The notes beneath the pieces are model-generated. The model made no database searches. It had not been told where the DNA came from and was given only the letters and a program-made list of their open reading frames with translations. The translations under genes were made by a program, and so were the position numbers. This document shows, in pieces, positions 33,531-42,504 of a DNA stretch of 64,000 nt; positions within the stretch are counted from its first letter, which is position 1, and each line of letters starts with the position of its first letter. The stretch is from Bin52 sp965213935 (lineage in GTDB: Bacteria; Pseudomonadota; Alphaproteobacteria; Thalassobaculales; Thalassobaculaceae): assembly GCA_965213935.1 (NCBI GenBank), contig CBDCAO010000011.1:682001-746000 (forward strand), read 5' to 3'.

Positions 33531-34529
33531 TCACAGCGCGCCAAGGAAGGCCATCAACCCCTTGTTCTCCTTCCACGGGCGTTGTGGTCCCGGCTCTGCG
33601 GCGGCATCACAGAGCGCCATCGCCCTGGCCTTCATCTCAAGATCGATCTCGGCGTAGATGTTGGTGGTATCGAGGCTGGCATGACCGAGCCACGCGCGGA
33701 TCGTGTTGAGGTCCACGCCGGCCTGAAGCAGGTGATACGCAGTTGAGTGTCGGATCACGTGGGGAGTGATTTTCCGCCCGGCGAGTGGTGGCACACGGGC
33801 CGCACAGCGCTCGACAAGCCGGTAGACCCCGAACCGCGTATAGGGTCTCCTCTGCCGGCTGAGGAAGACGGCATCGCTGGCCGCTCGCCCTTGCACCAGT
33901 TCCGCGAGTACAGCTTCGGTGCGCGGCCACAGCGGACATTGACGGCGCTTTCCGCCCTTGTCATGAATGGTCACGAGCGCGTGCGCGCCGTCGCGTGGTC
34001 CGATCTGCAGATCCCCCGTCACCAGCTTCGTTGCCTCGGAGACACGCGCGCCGGTGTTGTACAGGAACAGCAGCAGCGCGTGTTCGCACCGGCCCCTTGG
34101 TCTGCGGCGATCGGGAACCTCGAGCAGCGCATTCATCTCGCTCTTGCTGAGCCAGCCGATCGGCTGCGGCGTGGCCTTCTTCACTGCAATCGCGCGCAGA
34201 CTGGTGCTCCACTCGAGTTGTCCGGGGTCGCGGCTGGCGACGAAGCGCGCGAAGGCGCGGATCGCCGTCAGGCGCTGGTTGCGGGTCTGTGGGGAGCAGC
34301 CGCGATCCGTCTCCAGATGGTCGAGGAACTGCAGCACGCGCCGTGGGGTGAGATCGTGCACTGCGAGCCGGTCGACCGGCTTGCGTGCCCTGGCGCCGAT
34401 GAACGGCAGCAGGAGTGCGAAGGTGTCCCGGTAGCTCTTCTGGGTGTTACGGGCGAGGTTGCGCTCGGTCACGATGTGTTCGGCCAGGAACCGGCGCAGC
34501 CAGGCGCCGAGCGTGCTGAGGTCACTCAT
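33531..34529 (-). CDS. Tyrosine recombinase, RitC-like (332 aa)
   Basis: Integrase with the N-terminal SAM-like core-binding domain (NLARNTQKSYRDTFALLLPF) and a complete catalytic domain: R162 (GARVSEATKL), K191 (DKGGKRR), H257-x-x-R260 (HVIRHSTAYHLL), H283 (LGHASLDTTN) and the nucleophile Y292 (IYAEI). The pattern and the 8-bp overlap with another recombinase gene upstream match the third gene of RIT (recombinase-in-trio) elements. The ATG at 34529 has GGAGG seven bases upstream. Probably functional as a protein, although the trio is incomplete. Confidence 0.88.
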   Translation of the reverse strand: MSDLSTLGAWLRRFLAEHIVTERNLARNTQKSYRDTFALLLPFIGARARKPVDRLAVHDLTPRRVLQFLDHLETDRGCSPQTRNQRLTAIRAFARFVASRDPGQLEWSTSLRAIAVKKATPQPIGWLSKSEMNALLEVPDRRRPRGRCEHALLLFLYNTGARVSEATKLVTGDLQIGPRDGAHALVTIHDKGGKRRQCPLWPRTEAVLAELVQGRAASDAVFLSRQRRPYTRFGVYRLVERCAARVPPLAGRKITPHVIRHSTAYHLLQAGVDLNTIRAWLGHASLDTTNIYAEIDLEMKARAMALCDAAAEPGPQRPWKENKGLMAFLGAL

Positions 34530-35020
34530 GATCGCCTCCATTGACATAGCTGTCGAAGCAAACCGAGGCGTGATGCAGCAACTCGGGTGTCATCGACAGG
34601 TAGACCTGGGTTCCGTCGAGATGGGCGTGACCAAGCCAGGTGGAGAGAACCGGCAACAGCCGTTGCACGTCGGCTCCCTGGCGGTACCACGATTCCAGCC
34701 GATGCACGGCTGCGGCGTGGCGCAGTGAATGCAGACACGGCGCCTGCCGTCCATCCCGCCCGTCATGGTGGATCCCGGCCGCCGGGAGCACCTTGGCGAA
34801 CGCGGAACGGACGGTGTGTGCGATCAAGGGCGTGCCGTCGCGGTTTGCGAGGAAGGTCGAGGCGGTGCCCATCGGCAAAGGACGTTCCGCGCGCTTGGTC
34901 GCATAGGCACTCAGGGCTTCGGCAAGTTGCAGGCCGACGGGAACGAGACGGGTCTTGTAGAACTTGGTATTGCGCACGGTCAGTACCGCATCGCGCAAGT
35001 CGACATCGTCGAGTGTCAGG
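34522..35020 (-). pseudogene. Tyrosine recombinase, RitB-like, 5'-truncated
   Basis: Only the catalytic C-terminal half remains: LTLDDVDLRDAVLTVRNTKF, then YKTRLVPVGLQLAEALSAYA, the H-x-x-R motif HSLRHAAAVHRL, and WLGHAHLDGTQVYLSMTPEL with the Tyr nucleophile. WYRQGADVQRLLPVLSTWLG is characteristic of RitB. The upstream part ends at 35020/35021 where IS66 transposase sequence begins. Stop and ritC start overlap, as in complete RIT elements. No ritA is present. Confidence 0.72.
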
Positions 35021-35935
35021 CTGGAAGATGCCGGCGAAGGTCTCCAGGTGTTCGACCGGGTGCTCGCCCGAGCGGTCGCGCGAGTAGCGGAACAGCACGG
35101 CCGGCGGGTCCGGCCCGCCGAACGGCCGGTCGTCGCGCACATAGACCCAGGCCCGCCCGGTGACGCACTTTCCCTTGGCCAATACGGGCACCGGGGTATC
35201 GTCGCCATGCAGGCGCTTCGCCGCCATGACATGGGCCTCGATCAGGTCGTGCAGCGGCTTCAGCGCAAACGCGCAGGCGCCTACCTGGTCGGCCAGCGTC
35301 GACAGGCTGAGATCGACGCCTTCGCGCGCGTAGCGGTCGCGCTGGCGGTTCAGCGGCTGGTGCTGGCCGTACTTCTCGAACAGGATCATCGCCAGCAGGT
35401 TGGCACCGGCCCAGCCCCGCGGCGTCGGGTGGAACGGCGCCGGCGGCTGCGAGATCTTCTCGCAAGCCCGGCAAGTGAACTTCTCGCGCACCGTCTGGAT
35501 CACCTTCCAGCGGCGCGGGATGACCTCCAGCGTCTCGGTCACGTCCTCGCCGATCTTCGACAGCTTCTCCGAGGCGCAGCACGCGCAGGATGTCGGCGGC
35601 GGCGGCACCACCACCCGCTCGCGCGGAAGATGCGCCGGGAACGGCTTGCGGGCCGGCCTGCGGCGGGCGAACCCCTGAACCTGCGTGGTCTCCGCCGCCG
35701 CCAGCTCGGCCGCCAGCTCGTCCTCCGTCGCGCTCGCCTCAAGCTCGTCGAGCTGGAGTTCGAACTGGTCGAGAAGACGCTGCTTGCGCTCCGAGTGCGT
35801 GCCGAAGAGCTCGCGACGGAGCTTCTCGATCGCCAGCTTCAGGAAGGCGATCTCGGCTTCCGCGTCCGACACCTTCGCCGCCGCCACGGCGGCCCGCGCC
35901 TCGGCCTCGGTCGCCTTGGCCTCGGCCTTCGAAGC
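35021..35935 (-). pseudogene. IS66-family transposase TnpC, N-terminal part (element B)
   Basis: The minus strand contains the coiled-coil/leucine-rich start (EIAFLKLAIEKLRRELFGTH), the zinc-finger-like CACC...CRAC cysteines, then FHPTPRGWAGANLLAMILFE and the first catalytic Asp in HGDDTPVPVL. It ends at HLETFAGIFQ where RIT sequence takes over, so the remaining two thirds of the DDE domain are missing. Its own N-terminus is joined to a truncated tnpB. Confidence 0.72.
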
Positions 35936-36086
35936 CCCGGCGTCCCCGGAACACATAGAGATCGCCCGCGTGAGGGTCGCGACCGAGATCCTCCTGGACC
36001 TGAAGCGCCAGCGTGTTCATGCCGCGCCGCATGTCCGTCACCCCCGTCGCCAGCCAGACGCGGACCCCGCCCGGAACCGGGATCAT
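35934..36086 (-). pseudogene. IS66 Orf2 (TnpB), N-terminal fragment (element B)
   Basis: The minus strand reads VPGGVRVWLATGVTDMRRGM, then NTLALQVQEDLGRDPHAGDL and YVFRGRRG, the first half of IS66 Orf2, and then changes into TnpC coding sequence. About half of tnpB and the start of tnpC have been deleted between them. The ATG overlaps the tnpA stop (ATGA). Confidence 0.68.
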
Positions 36087-36454
36087 CGCCGCGCCAGGAC
36101 CGAAAGGACACGCCCCAGCGCCGCGCCGTCAACCTCACGGTCGACAATCACCCGAGACCCGTCCGACAGCGCGATCTCCATCCGGCCCGGCGCCGACCCA
36201 GCATCGGTCGGCGGCGGAAGCATGCCATCCGGCTCGACAACCACCGGCACCAAACCGCCCCGCTCGCGATACTGACGACGCCAGGTGAATGCCAGGTTGG
36301 CGTTCACGTCGTTGCGCCGCGCCACGATCGAAACCGAAACCCCGGGCCGGTAACTCTCCGCGACGATCCGGCGCTTCTCAGCCTCGCTCCAGCGGCGGCG
36401 CGGCCGAGACGGGCGCGCCTGCCCCCACCCCATCTTCTCCAATCCATCCGACAT
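36083..36454 (-). CDS. tnpA: IS66 accessory protein TnpA (123 aa), element B
   Basis: HTH protein with RRRWSEAEKRRIVAESYRPG, VSVSIVARRNDVNANLAFTW and RRQYRERGG, the standard IS66 Orf1 fold. I chose ATG at 36454; an upstream in-frame ATG at 36523 would add 23 residues with no family match. The rest of element B is truncated, so this gene is a survivor of a dead element. Confidence 0.75.
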   Translation of the reverse strand: MSDGLEKMGWGQARPSRPRRRWSEAEKRRIVAESYRPGVSVSIVARRNDVNANLAFTWRRQYRERGGLVPVVVEPDGMLPPPTDAGSAPGRMEIALSDGSRVIVDREVDGAALGRVLSVLARR

Positions 36455-36559
36455 GCGTGATCGTGTCCACTCGGTCCCTGGTGGACACCTCAATCGTGTC
36501 CACTCCCAATCGGACAGCTTCACGCCATCACACGAACCCCGGAAGACGGCCTATGCCGG

Positions 36560-36568
36560 AGGCTTACA
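36560..36568. repeat. IS66-type terminal sequence (element B right end)
   Basis: The complement reads TGTAAGCCTCCGG, the IS66-type terminal GTAAGC start, about 110 bp upstream of tnpA. It marks the outer border of element B. Confidence 0.5.
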
Positions 36569-36889
36569 ATGAATCACATTCCGTCCGTCTCTTCTCTGCG
36601 ACAAACATCGTCAACGCCGCCGAATCAGCCACCGGGCGATCGATGGAGGCCCAGGGCGGCGTTCGTTGCCGGTGCCGTTTGAAGTGGTAAGCGGAGCCGG
36701 GTCAACGTGTCAACGGCGGAGCAAGAATGTACCGGCGCAGCGGCGTGCCTCTTCCGGCGAGATTGCGATGACGGGTACGAGGGACATTCGGTGGAGCCGC
36801 TCGTTGGCGTGGAATTGGGTGACGAAGAACTTGCAGCCGGCCGCGCGGACGCGTACACCGAAGCTGGGCACCTACCGGTCCCAGCATTG
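36569..36889. other. Intergenic stretch downstream of ietS, no gene recognised
   Basis: About 320 bp between the IS66 end and the ietS stop codon. Short open frames exist on both strands but none resembles a known protein. No obvious terminator was seen. Confidence 0.4.
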
Positions 36890-39112
36890 TTACGTTCTTA
36901 CCGGTATCTCTAAAATTGGGCGAAGTGGTTCTATTTGTGTAGAGTATTGGCGCACCACCTGATTGTACAATTCGACAGCTCTTTTTGCTTGGACAGTTAC
37001 TACCATGGCATATCTCAGCTTCTCGGCTGGAGAGAAATTCCTACCTTCCAAGCGCGCGTTATAGTGAATGTCGAAACAAGGGTTTTGTAAAGAACTTCCG
37101 CGCTTTCGAATTTCGGCATGCAAACAGTTTTCCCATTTCCAGGCATCGCGCCGTAGTTCGTCTTCGGTCGCTCCGGGTAGGGCAGAGCCGAAAAACCGCG
37201 CGGTGTTGGGATGAATTTGGCCGTCACGGGAAAACTTGCCGTCGTGGGGGCGGAAGGCAACTTCTAGCCCCGCGCGAGTGTAATTTCCCGGGTGGTGCGG
37301 ATCCGTCGGAGACTTGTAACAGATGGTTGCCCGAAGCGAGACATATCCCTGCAACGAGCCGCTCGGGACAGGGATTGCGGCGCGGATGTATTTTGCCGGC
37401 GATATTTCACCTTGGTAGACGACCCGCACGGCATCGTTGTCACAAAGAACAATGTCACTGAGGTTTCTGGCAACCCGGCCCCAACCGATTTCCTTGTGGT
37501 CGTATTGACCCTCTTCACATGTATGGACGAGCAGCGCGCGAATGGCCAAGTGATCCAGATTAGTCCCGAAATGCGCCCGCACACCAGTGGCTAGGCGCAT
37601 GACGCTCGGTGTGGCAAAGGACGTTCCTCCAGTGGTGGTCAGGGCCGGCTGCGAGTCCGGGGCCACGACCACGAACGGGCGGCTGATGTCTCCGCCGAAA
37701 TCGACAAGGTCGGGCTTGACGATGCCTGGGCTGCGACCCGGCCCTTTTGAGCTGTACGATGCTCGCTTCCAGTTGTTGCTTGGGGTATCACATGCGCCGA
37801 CGGCCAGCGCATTCACGCAATCGGAGGGTACTTGGACGCGGTCTAGACCGAGCAACGCGTCGCCTTCCCCATCATTGCCGACTGCGATCATCGCCAACGA
37901 TGAGACGCGAGAAAGGCGATCGTCGAGAACAGCCGTCCACGCGTGGACATCGTCATCCTGGATAGGCAAGCGCGGTCCGAGGCTCAGGCTGATAAAGTCG
38001 TATTCATGTCTCGAGAGAATGTTCTCGATCCGGTCGAATACTTCGTAAAGCTCATGCGGGTCCTGGCCGGGTGCGTCGTCGAGAACCCGGTGATGGTCGA
38101 TGTACGCAAATGGTCTCGGGAGCGGCGCGCGAGGATCGATATGCCCGAAAAGGGCTGCGGAGGTCACGCCGACGCCGTGGGACAAAAATTCACCAGTAGC
38201 GGCTTTCATACCCGGCACTTCGCGTGGAACCACCCATTGCGTGAGAGGATGATCATCAGGCACGCCGCCATCGAAGATTGCCACACGTACGTCTTCAGAA
38301 ACGGGCGCCTCGTCAGGAAGCTGAAACGCGGTTATCGGCATGCCTTCCGACCGAATGGTCGGACGCAAGACCCTCAGGTCGGGCATTATCCGGAGTGCCC
38401 GGAGGCCAGTGAAGGCAGCGATTTCGTCGGCGCGTTCGACCGGCGCGTCCATTTCAAGAAAACAAAGGCCCTTCGCAAAGAACCGACGGCCAAATTCCGC
38501 TTCAATACCGCACCATTCGAGGTATGAAGCGAACGCTTGAAGCATGTATGTTTGCGCTTCCAATTCACTGGCATGGAGGACCGTTTCGAGTGCCATGCGG
38601 CCAAGTTCGGGCAGATGCCCCTTGATCTTATCCCCTGGAACGGGCGCGGCGATCTCTTCAATAGAGACAAGGTCATTCGCGCTACGACGATCTGAACGCC
38701 AGTCGGGCAGGGATTCGCTCCAAGCCCTTATCGTTGATCTCCTTCCCTTGGCGAATAGCTCGGTCGTCAGCGTTTCAACTGCTTCCCGTCCTCTTGATCG
38801 CTTTTGCGGTGTCGCTCTTCGAGGTCGGCTACCGACAACATCTATACCTACATCGTGCAGCAATTCCGAGGGAAAGTAAGACTTCGCGATATACTCCGGG
38901 TTCAGAGTAAGCGAGACGACCGCTTGATCTCCAGGACAGGCTTCCGGAGGCAGGTTGTCGATCTTGGCAACGGCACTCGCCAACATCGGTGTAAGGCGTC
39001 CGCGAGCTTCAGTGAATGTGTAGGGCGCCTGTTTGGGACCGCCGCCGGACTTCATGCTGATGTCGGTCGTCAGCCGCTCGCCCTTGCCGAGAAGAAAGTT
39101 TTGTTGTGCCAT
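36890..39112 (-). CDS. ietS: Subtilisin-like serine protease of the IetAS antiphage system (740 aa)
   Basis: S8-family peptidase with a long N-terminal region of about 270 residues and then the subtilase domain. The catalytic triad is D281 (VAIFDGGVP), H312 (LSHGVGVTSAALFG) and S498 (GGTSFATP), with the oxyanion Asn N413 in AVGNDGEG. No signal peptide is present, so it should act in the cytoplasm. An adjacent AAA+ ATPase gene lies 24 bp upstream. The subtilase/ATPase pair is the known IetAS arrangement, reported to protect against phages; how protease and ATPase act is not settled. Coding composition is visibly less GC-rich than the surrounding chromosome. Confidence 0.85.
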   Translation of the reverse strand: MAQQNFLLGKGERLTTDISMKSGGGPKQAPYTFTEARGRLTPMLASAVAKIDNLPPEACPGDQAVVSLTLNPEYIAKSYFPSELLHDVGIDVVGSRPRRATPQKRSRGREAVETLTTELFAKGRRSTIRAWSESLPDWRSDRRSANDLVSIEEIAAPVPGDKIKGHLPELGRMALETVLHASELEAQTYMLQAFASYLEWCGIEAEFGRRFFAKGLCFLEMDAPVERADEIAAFTGLRALRIMPDLRVLRPTIRSEGMPITAFQLPDEAPVSEDVRVAIFDGGVPDDHPLTQWVVPREVPGMKAATGEFLSHGVGVTSAALFGHIDPRAPLPRPFAYIDHHRVLDDAPGQDPHELYEVFDRIENILSRHEYDFISLSLGPRLPIQDDDVHAWTAVLDDRLSRVSSLAMIAVGNDGEGDALLGLDRVQVPSDCVNALAVGACDTPSNNWKRASYSSKGPGRSPGIVKPDLVDFGGDISRPFVVVAPDSQPALTTTGGTSFATPSVMRLATGVRAHFGTNLDHLAIRALLVHTCEEGQYDHKEIGWGRVARNLSDIVLCDNDAVRVVYQGEISPAKYIRAAIPVPSGSLQGYVSLRATICYKSPTDPHHPGNYTRAGLEVAFRPHDGKFSRDGQIHPNTARFFGSALPGATEDELRRDAWKWENCLHAEIRKRGSSLQNPCFDIHYNARLEGRNFSPAEKLRYAMVVTVQAKRAVELYNQVVRQYSTQIEPLRPILEIPVRT

Positions 39113-39136
39113 TGGTTTCCGGTCGAAGCTGTGGCG

Positions 39137-40231
39137 TTACAGGTTCTTCATATGCGTGCGGATCGTGTCTCTTGCGACACCGGTAAGTTCGTGCGCCTTA
39201 CGTTGTGTGGCTAAGCCATCTCTTACTAGGCGGACGGCGATTTCGATTTGCTCCTGCTTGGAGCATTGCTGGGTGCTGACTAGATCCACGAGATAATGAC
39301 CGAGGTCTTGTCCGTTTAAAGCAGCTGAGCGACGCGCATTGGTCATGTCTCGTTCGATATCGCCGAAAGAGCGGCCAACCAGGGACAGGGAGAGGACATC
39401 GGTCCATTGGGTGGCGTTCGGAGCGATTTCGCAAAAAAGGCGGTGAAGGTAGGTGTGGACGCTCTCTCGATCCGGGAGCGGGAAATCAACCAATTGCTCG
39501 AACCGTCGCCACACGGCCGGGTCAAGCAGTTCGGAATGATTTGTGGCTGCGATCAGCAAGCCAGAGGACGGCCAATCGTCGAGCTGTTGCAAGAGCACGG
39601 TCACCAAGCGCTTCAACTCCCCGATTTCTCCAGCATCGTCCCGTCGTTTGGCGATGGCATCCAACTCGTCTAGGAGCAGAACGCACTCGATGGACTTTGC
39701 GTAGTCCAAAACATGACGAAGGTTGGCGCCGGTACGGCCCAAATAGCTGCTCATGACAGCCGAGAGGTCAAGGATCAGCAACGGCAAGCCCACGGAGCCG
39801 GCAATCCAGCGCGCCGCGAGTGTCTTTCCCACCCCTGGCGGGCCGGTAAACAGGACCGTGCCGGTTGGTTCCAAACCCACCTCCAAGAGCGACTGCACAT
39901 TGCGACGCTCTTCGACCAGACGGTCGAGGGTCTGGCGGATGGGTTCGGCATAGACCGGCTCGCTCGGCAAATGCGGTTCCTGCTCTACGCGCAGAAGCTG
40001 GAAGCGCGAATCCGTGTCAGCCGGCACGGCTGCAGCGTTGTCGCGTCGCAGCGGCGTTGACCGCGTAGGGTTCTTGCGAAGGAGCTGGACCAGCGCGGAT
40101 GACAGTTCCGCACTGGTATCCTTTCGTTTCGCGATCCGGTACAGGAAAGCCTGTACATCTTGGCTTCGCTCTGACAAGGCAATCCTTGCTAAGTGGACGA
40201 AATTCTTCTCGAATTCCTCGATTTCTTCCAT
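39137..40231 (-). CDS. ietA: AAA+ ATPase of the IetAS antiphage system (364 aa)
   Basis: An N-terminal helical region of about 100 residues precedes a complete AAA+ core: Walker A G130PPGVGKT137, Walker B LLLDELD (D188/E189), sensor-1 N231 (AATNHSE) and arginine-finger-type R242/R243. The C-terminus carries a helix-turn-helix-like tail (RKAHELTGVARDTIRTHMKN). I chose ATG at 40231 because GGAG lies six bases upstream; an in-frame ATG at 40297 has no such site. It is first in the two-gene operon with ietS. In this system the ATPase probably unfolds or senses a substrate for the protease (inference). Confidence 0.85.
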   Translation of the reverse strand: MEEIEEFEKNFVHLARIALSERSQDVQAFLYRIAKRKDTSAELSSALVQLLRKNPTRSTPLRRDNAAAVPADTDSRFQLLRVEQEPHLPSEPVYAEPIRQTLDRLVEERRNVQSLLEVGLEPTGTVLFTGPPGVGKTLAARWIAGSVGLPLLILDLSAVMSSYLGRTGANLRHVLDYAKSIECVLLLDELDAIAKRRDDAGEIGELKRLVTVLLQQLDDWPSSGLLIAATNHSELLDPAVWRRFEQLVDFPLPDRESVHTYLHRLFCEIAPNATQWTDVLSLSLVGRSFGDIERDMTNARRSAALNGQDLGHYLVDLVSTQQCSKQEQIEIAVRLVRDGLATQRKAHELTGVARDTIRTHMKNL

Positions 40232-40542
40232 TATGGGCTCCAAGAGCCGTTCATACATACATGTAGAGATAGCAGAGTATGGGCGAAAATGCAACAACAG
40301 AATTCAATTTCTTCCAGACCATCCTTTGTGTCAGCTTTGGAACTGTCGACGGCGAAGGAGGAATGTGCGGACATGATAGGGCAAGTCCAAACCGTCGAAC
40401 ATGATGGCAGGCGGTTCGAAGAGACGATGGGACGGGCGTGCCAACCAGGGCCGTATAGTTGGAGCACGGCCACATTTGGGGCGTCTCCGTCGCCATGGGC
40501 TTCGGAACCTGTCAACGACTTTGAGACACCGGCGATCGCGAT
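40232..40542. promoter_or_regulatory. Upstream region of ietA
   Basis: This 311-bp AT-richer region precedes ietA and must hold its promoter; the palindrome TACATGTA lies at about 40256-40263, close to the start codon. I cannot assign -35/-10 boxes with confidence. The far end touches the IS3-type transposase remnant. Confidence 0.35.
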
Positions 40543-40959
40543 TTACTGAGCAGTCTCTCCTGTTGTGGATGTAGCCGGTGGGTTGATCCAGACCGCTTCG
40601 GGAAGCGGCAGGGGCTTCGGGATTCCGCGAACGAAGCGCTCAGGATGATGGCTCCAGGCGGCGCGCAGGGTCTGTTCACGTTGTTGCAGCACGGTGTGGG
40701 CACGGCCGTGATGGACATCATCGGGGGTGAGCATGGCGATTCCGCCATGGCGGTGCTCGGTGTTGTACCAAGGGAAGAACGACCGGCAGAAGTCGATGGC
40801 GGTGTGGATATCGTCGAACCGCCCGGGGAAGCCGCAGTGGTACTTCAGGGTCTTGAACTGGGCCTCGGAGAAAGGGTTGTTATCGCTGACCTGGGGGCGG
40901 CTCAGCGAGCGGGTCACCCCGAGGTCGGCGAGCAGTTGCGCGGTACATTTGCTGGTCAT
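40543..40959 (-). pseudogene. IS3-family transposase, C-terminal remnant
   Basis: The minus strand reads SKCTAQLLADLGVTRSLSRP, then QVSDNNPFSEAQFKTLKYHC, and FPWYNTEHRHGGIAMLTPDD. This is the end of the IS3 integrase core with the catalytic Glu in NPFSEAQFKTLKY. The first two catalytic Asp residues lie upstream and are absent, and the frame upstream of 40959 is unrelated. The element is dead and forms the right border of the accessory island. Confidence 0.75.
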
Positions 40960-41197
40960 GGGTCGCCCACAGGCACAATGCCGACCACTCCGACCACAAG
41001 GGAGCGCACCTGCCCTGCGCGTGCGGCGGCGAGGCGCAGGCGTCGCGTGCCCGGACAGGAGAGGCGGTGACCCCCGGAGTCCGGGCGCGGTGCCGCTCAC
41101 CCGCGTGGACCGGGTACGCGACAGATTCTGGTTGCGTCCGTACGCACTCGCCGACAAGTCTTTCGTATCGGGATCCGGGTATTGCGGGGAATGAGAC

Positions 41198-42481
41198 ATG
41201 TGCGCCGCCGCACGACAGGAAACGGCCGATCCGAACGAGTCCTCGGACTTCACCTACTCTCGCGGAACCTTGCTCCCCGACACCGCGGCCGATCTGGCAA
41301 AGCTGCGCTGCGCGTGGGCGCACATTCGCCGTCGGCGGGAAGCCGGCGGCCCGGATGCGCTCTATGTGATGAGCGGGCTGGAACGCAGGTTGAGCCTGCC
41401 CGACGGCCTTGATGAGGACCTGTGCGACGACGAGATTGCCGCGGCGCTGTACACCGATGAAGTCCGTGAACTCGGACTGGACCATCTTGGCGGTGATCCT
41501 GCGCGCCACGATCTCATCGTGGTCAATCGAACCACGGCCGGACTGCTGCTCGCCGCCGATGTCATCGTACGGCCCGGCCAGTCCGTGCTCGGCGTATCGC
41601 CGAGCTACAGTCACCCGGCCGTTCTCAGGGCCGTCGCCCACGCCGGGGGCCGACACTGCGGCGGGACTCCCCGGGATGCATGGGAGTACATCCGGCAGCA
41701 CGGAGCCCCCGACGTCATTTTCCTGACCCGGCTGGCCGTCACCTACGACATTCTGGATCAGCACGACATCGAGGAGCTCGTGCAGTTTGCCCGCGCCGGT
41801 AGCATTCCCGTCATCCTTGACGACGCGGGCGGAGGTCGGGTCGGACCGGCCTGTTTCGGTCAGCCGCGCTCACTGGAACTCGGGGTTGATGTCGCCGTGA
41901 CCGGTCTGGACAAGTACGGTGTGCTCGGCCCCCGACTGGGACTGCTTGGCGGCGATGCGACGATTGTCGCGTCGATCCGGTCGCGAGCCTACGAAATGGG
42001 ACTCGAAGCGCGTCAGGCCCTGCTGCCGGCCGTTGCGCACAGCCTTCGCAGCTACAGCGACAGGGCGGTGCGGGACCGGGTCGACATCACGCAACGGGTT
42101 GTTCGCGCGCTTGCCCAACGGCTTGGCGATGACCTTGCGCGCAGCAACGAGATCATCGGATTTCTGCCGGCAGGGGACATCATGCGCGCGGTCAAGGAAC
42201 GCGCCGGGACGGACGAGGACTTTCAGATCGTGCCCTACGAGGCGACGGCAGCCTTGGCCATGGTGCTGTTGCGCGACTACGGCATCATGACCGTGCACTT
42301 TGCCGGTGTGCCGCCCGGTACCGCGGACCTGCTGATCAAGTTCTTGCCGCCAGACACCGTCGCCCGTTTCGGGGGGCCCGACGCCCTGGCCGAGGCCTTC
42401 GACAGGAGTCTGGACCGTCTCGGTGACATTCTGCCCGATCGCGAGGCGACCCGGAAACTCCTGTTCGATCCGGCCTGCTGA
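41198..42481 (+). CDS. PLP-dependent SelA-like/aminotransferase-fold enzyme (427 aa)
   Basis: Fold-type I PLP enzyme. D208/D209 in VILDDAGGGRVG should bind the pyridine nitrogen, and K239 in VTGLDKYGVLGPRLGLL should form the Schiff base. VVNRTTAGLLLAADVIVRPG and SVLGVSPSYSHPAVLRAV are the PLP-phosphate and substrate-side blocks. The closest architecture I can recall is SelA-like or class V-type lyases/aminotransferases, but no substrate is evident. It stands alone and convergent with the transporter/dehydrogenase operon. A plausible reading is metabolism of an imported amino acid. Confidence 0.8.
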   Translation: MCAAARQETADPNESSDFTYSRGTLLPDTAADLAKLRCAWAHIRRRREAGGPDALYVMSGLERRLSLPDGLDEDLCDDEIAAALYTDEVRELGLDHLGGDPARHDLIVVNRTTAGLLLAADVIVRPGQSVLGVSPSYSHPAVLRAVAHAGGRHCGGTPRDAWEYIRQHGAPDVIFLTRLAVTYDILDQHDIEELVQFARAGSIPVILDDAGGGRVGPACFGQPRSLELGVDVAVTGLDKYGVLGPRLGLLGGDATIVASIRSRAYEMGLEARQALLPAVAHSLRSYSDRAVRDRVDITQRVVRALAQRLGDDLARSNEIIGFLPAGDIMRAVKERAGTDEDFQIVPYEATAALAMVLLRDYGIMTVHFAGVPPGTADLLIKFLPPDTVARFGGPDALAEAFDRSLDRLGDILPDREATRKLLFDPAC

Positions 42482-42504
42482 CCGCGCGCGCCCCGGCCGG
42501 ACCC

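Noticed and set aside
40960..41197. Extension of the IS3 transposase frame beyond 40959
   Set aside because: The upstream part of that frame is not IS3-like; similarity begins at the M-T-S-K segment.
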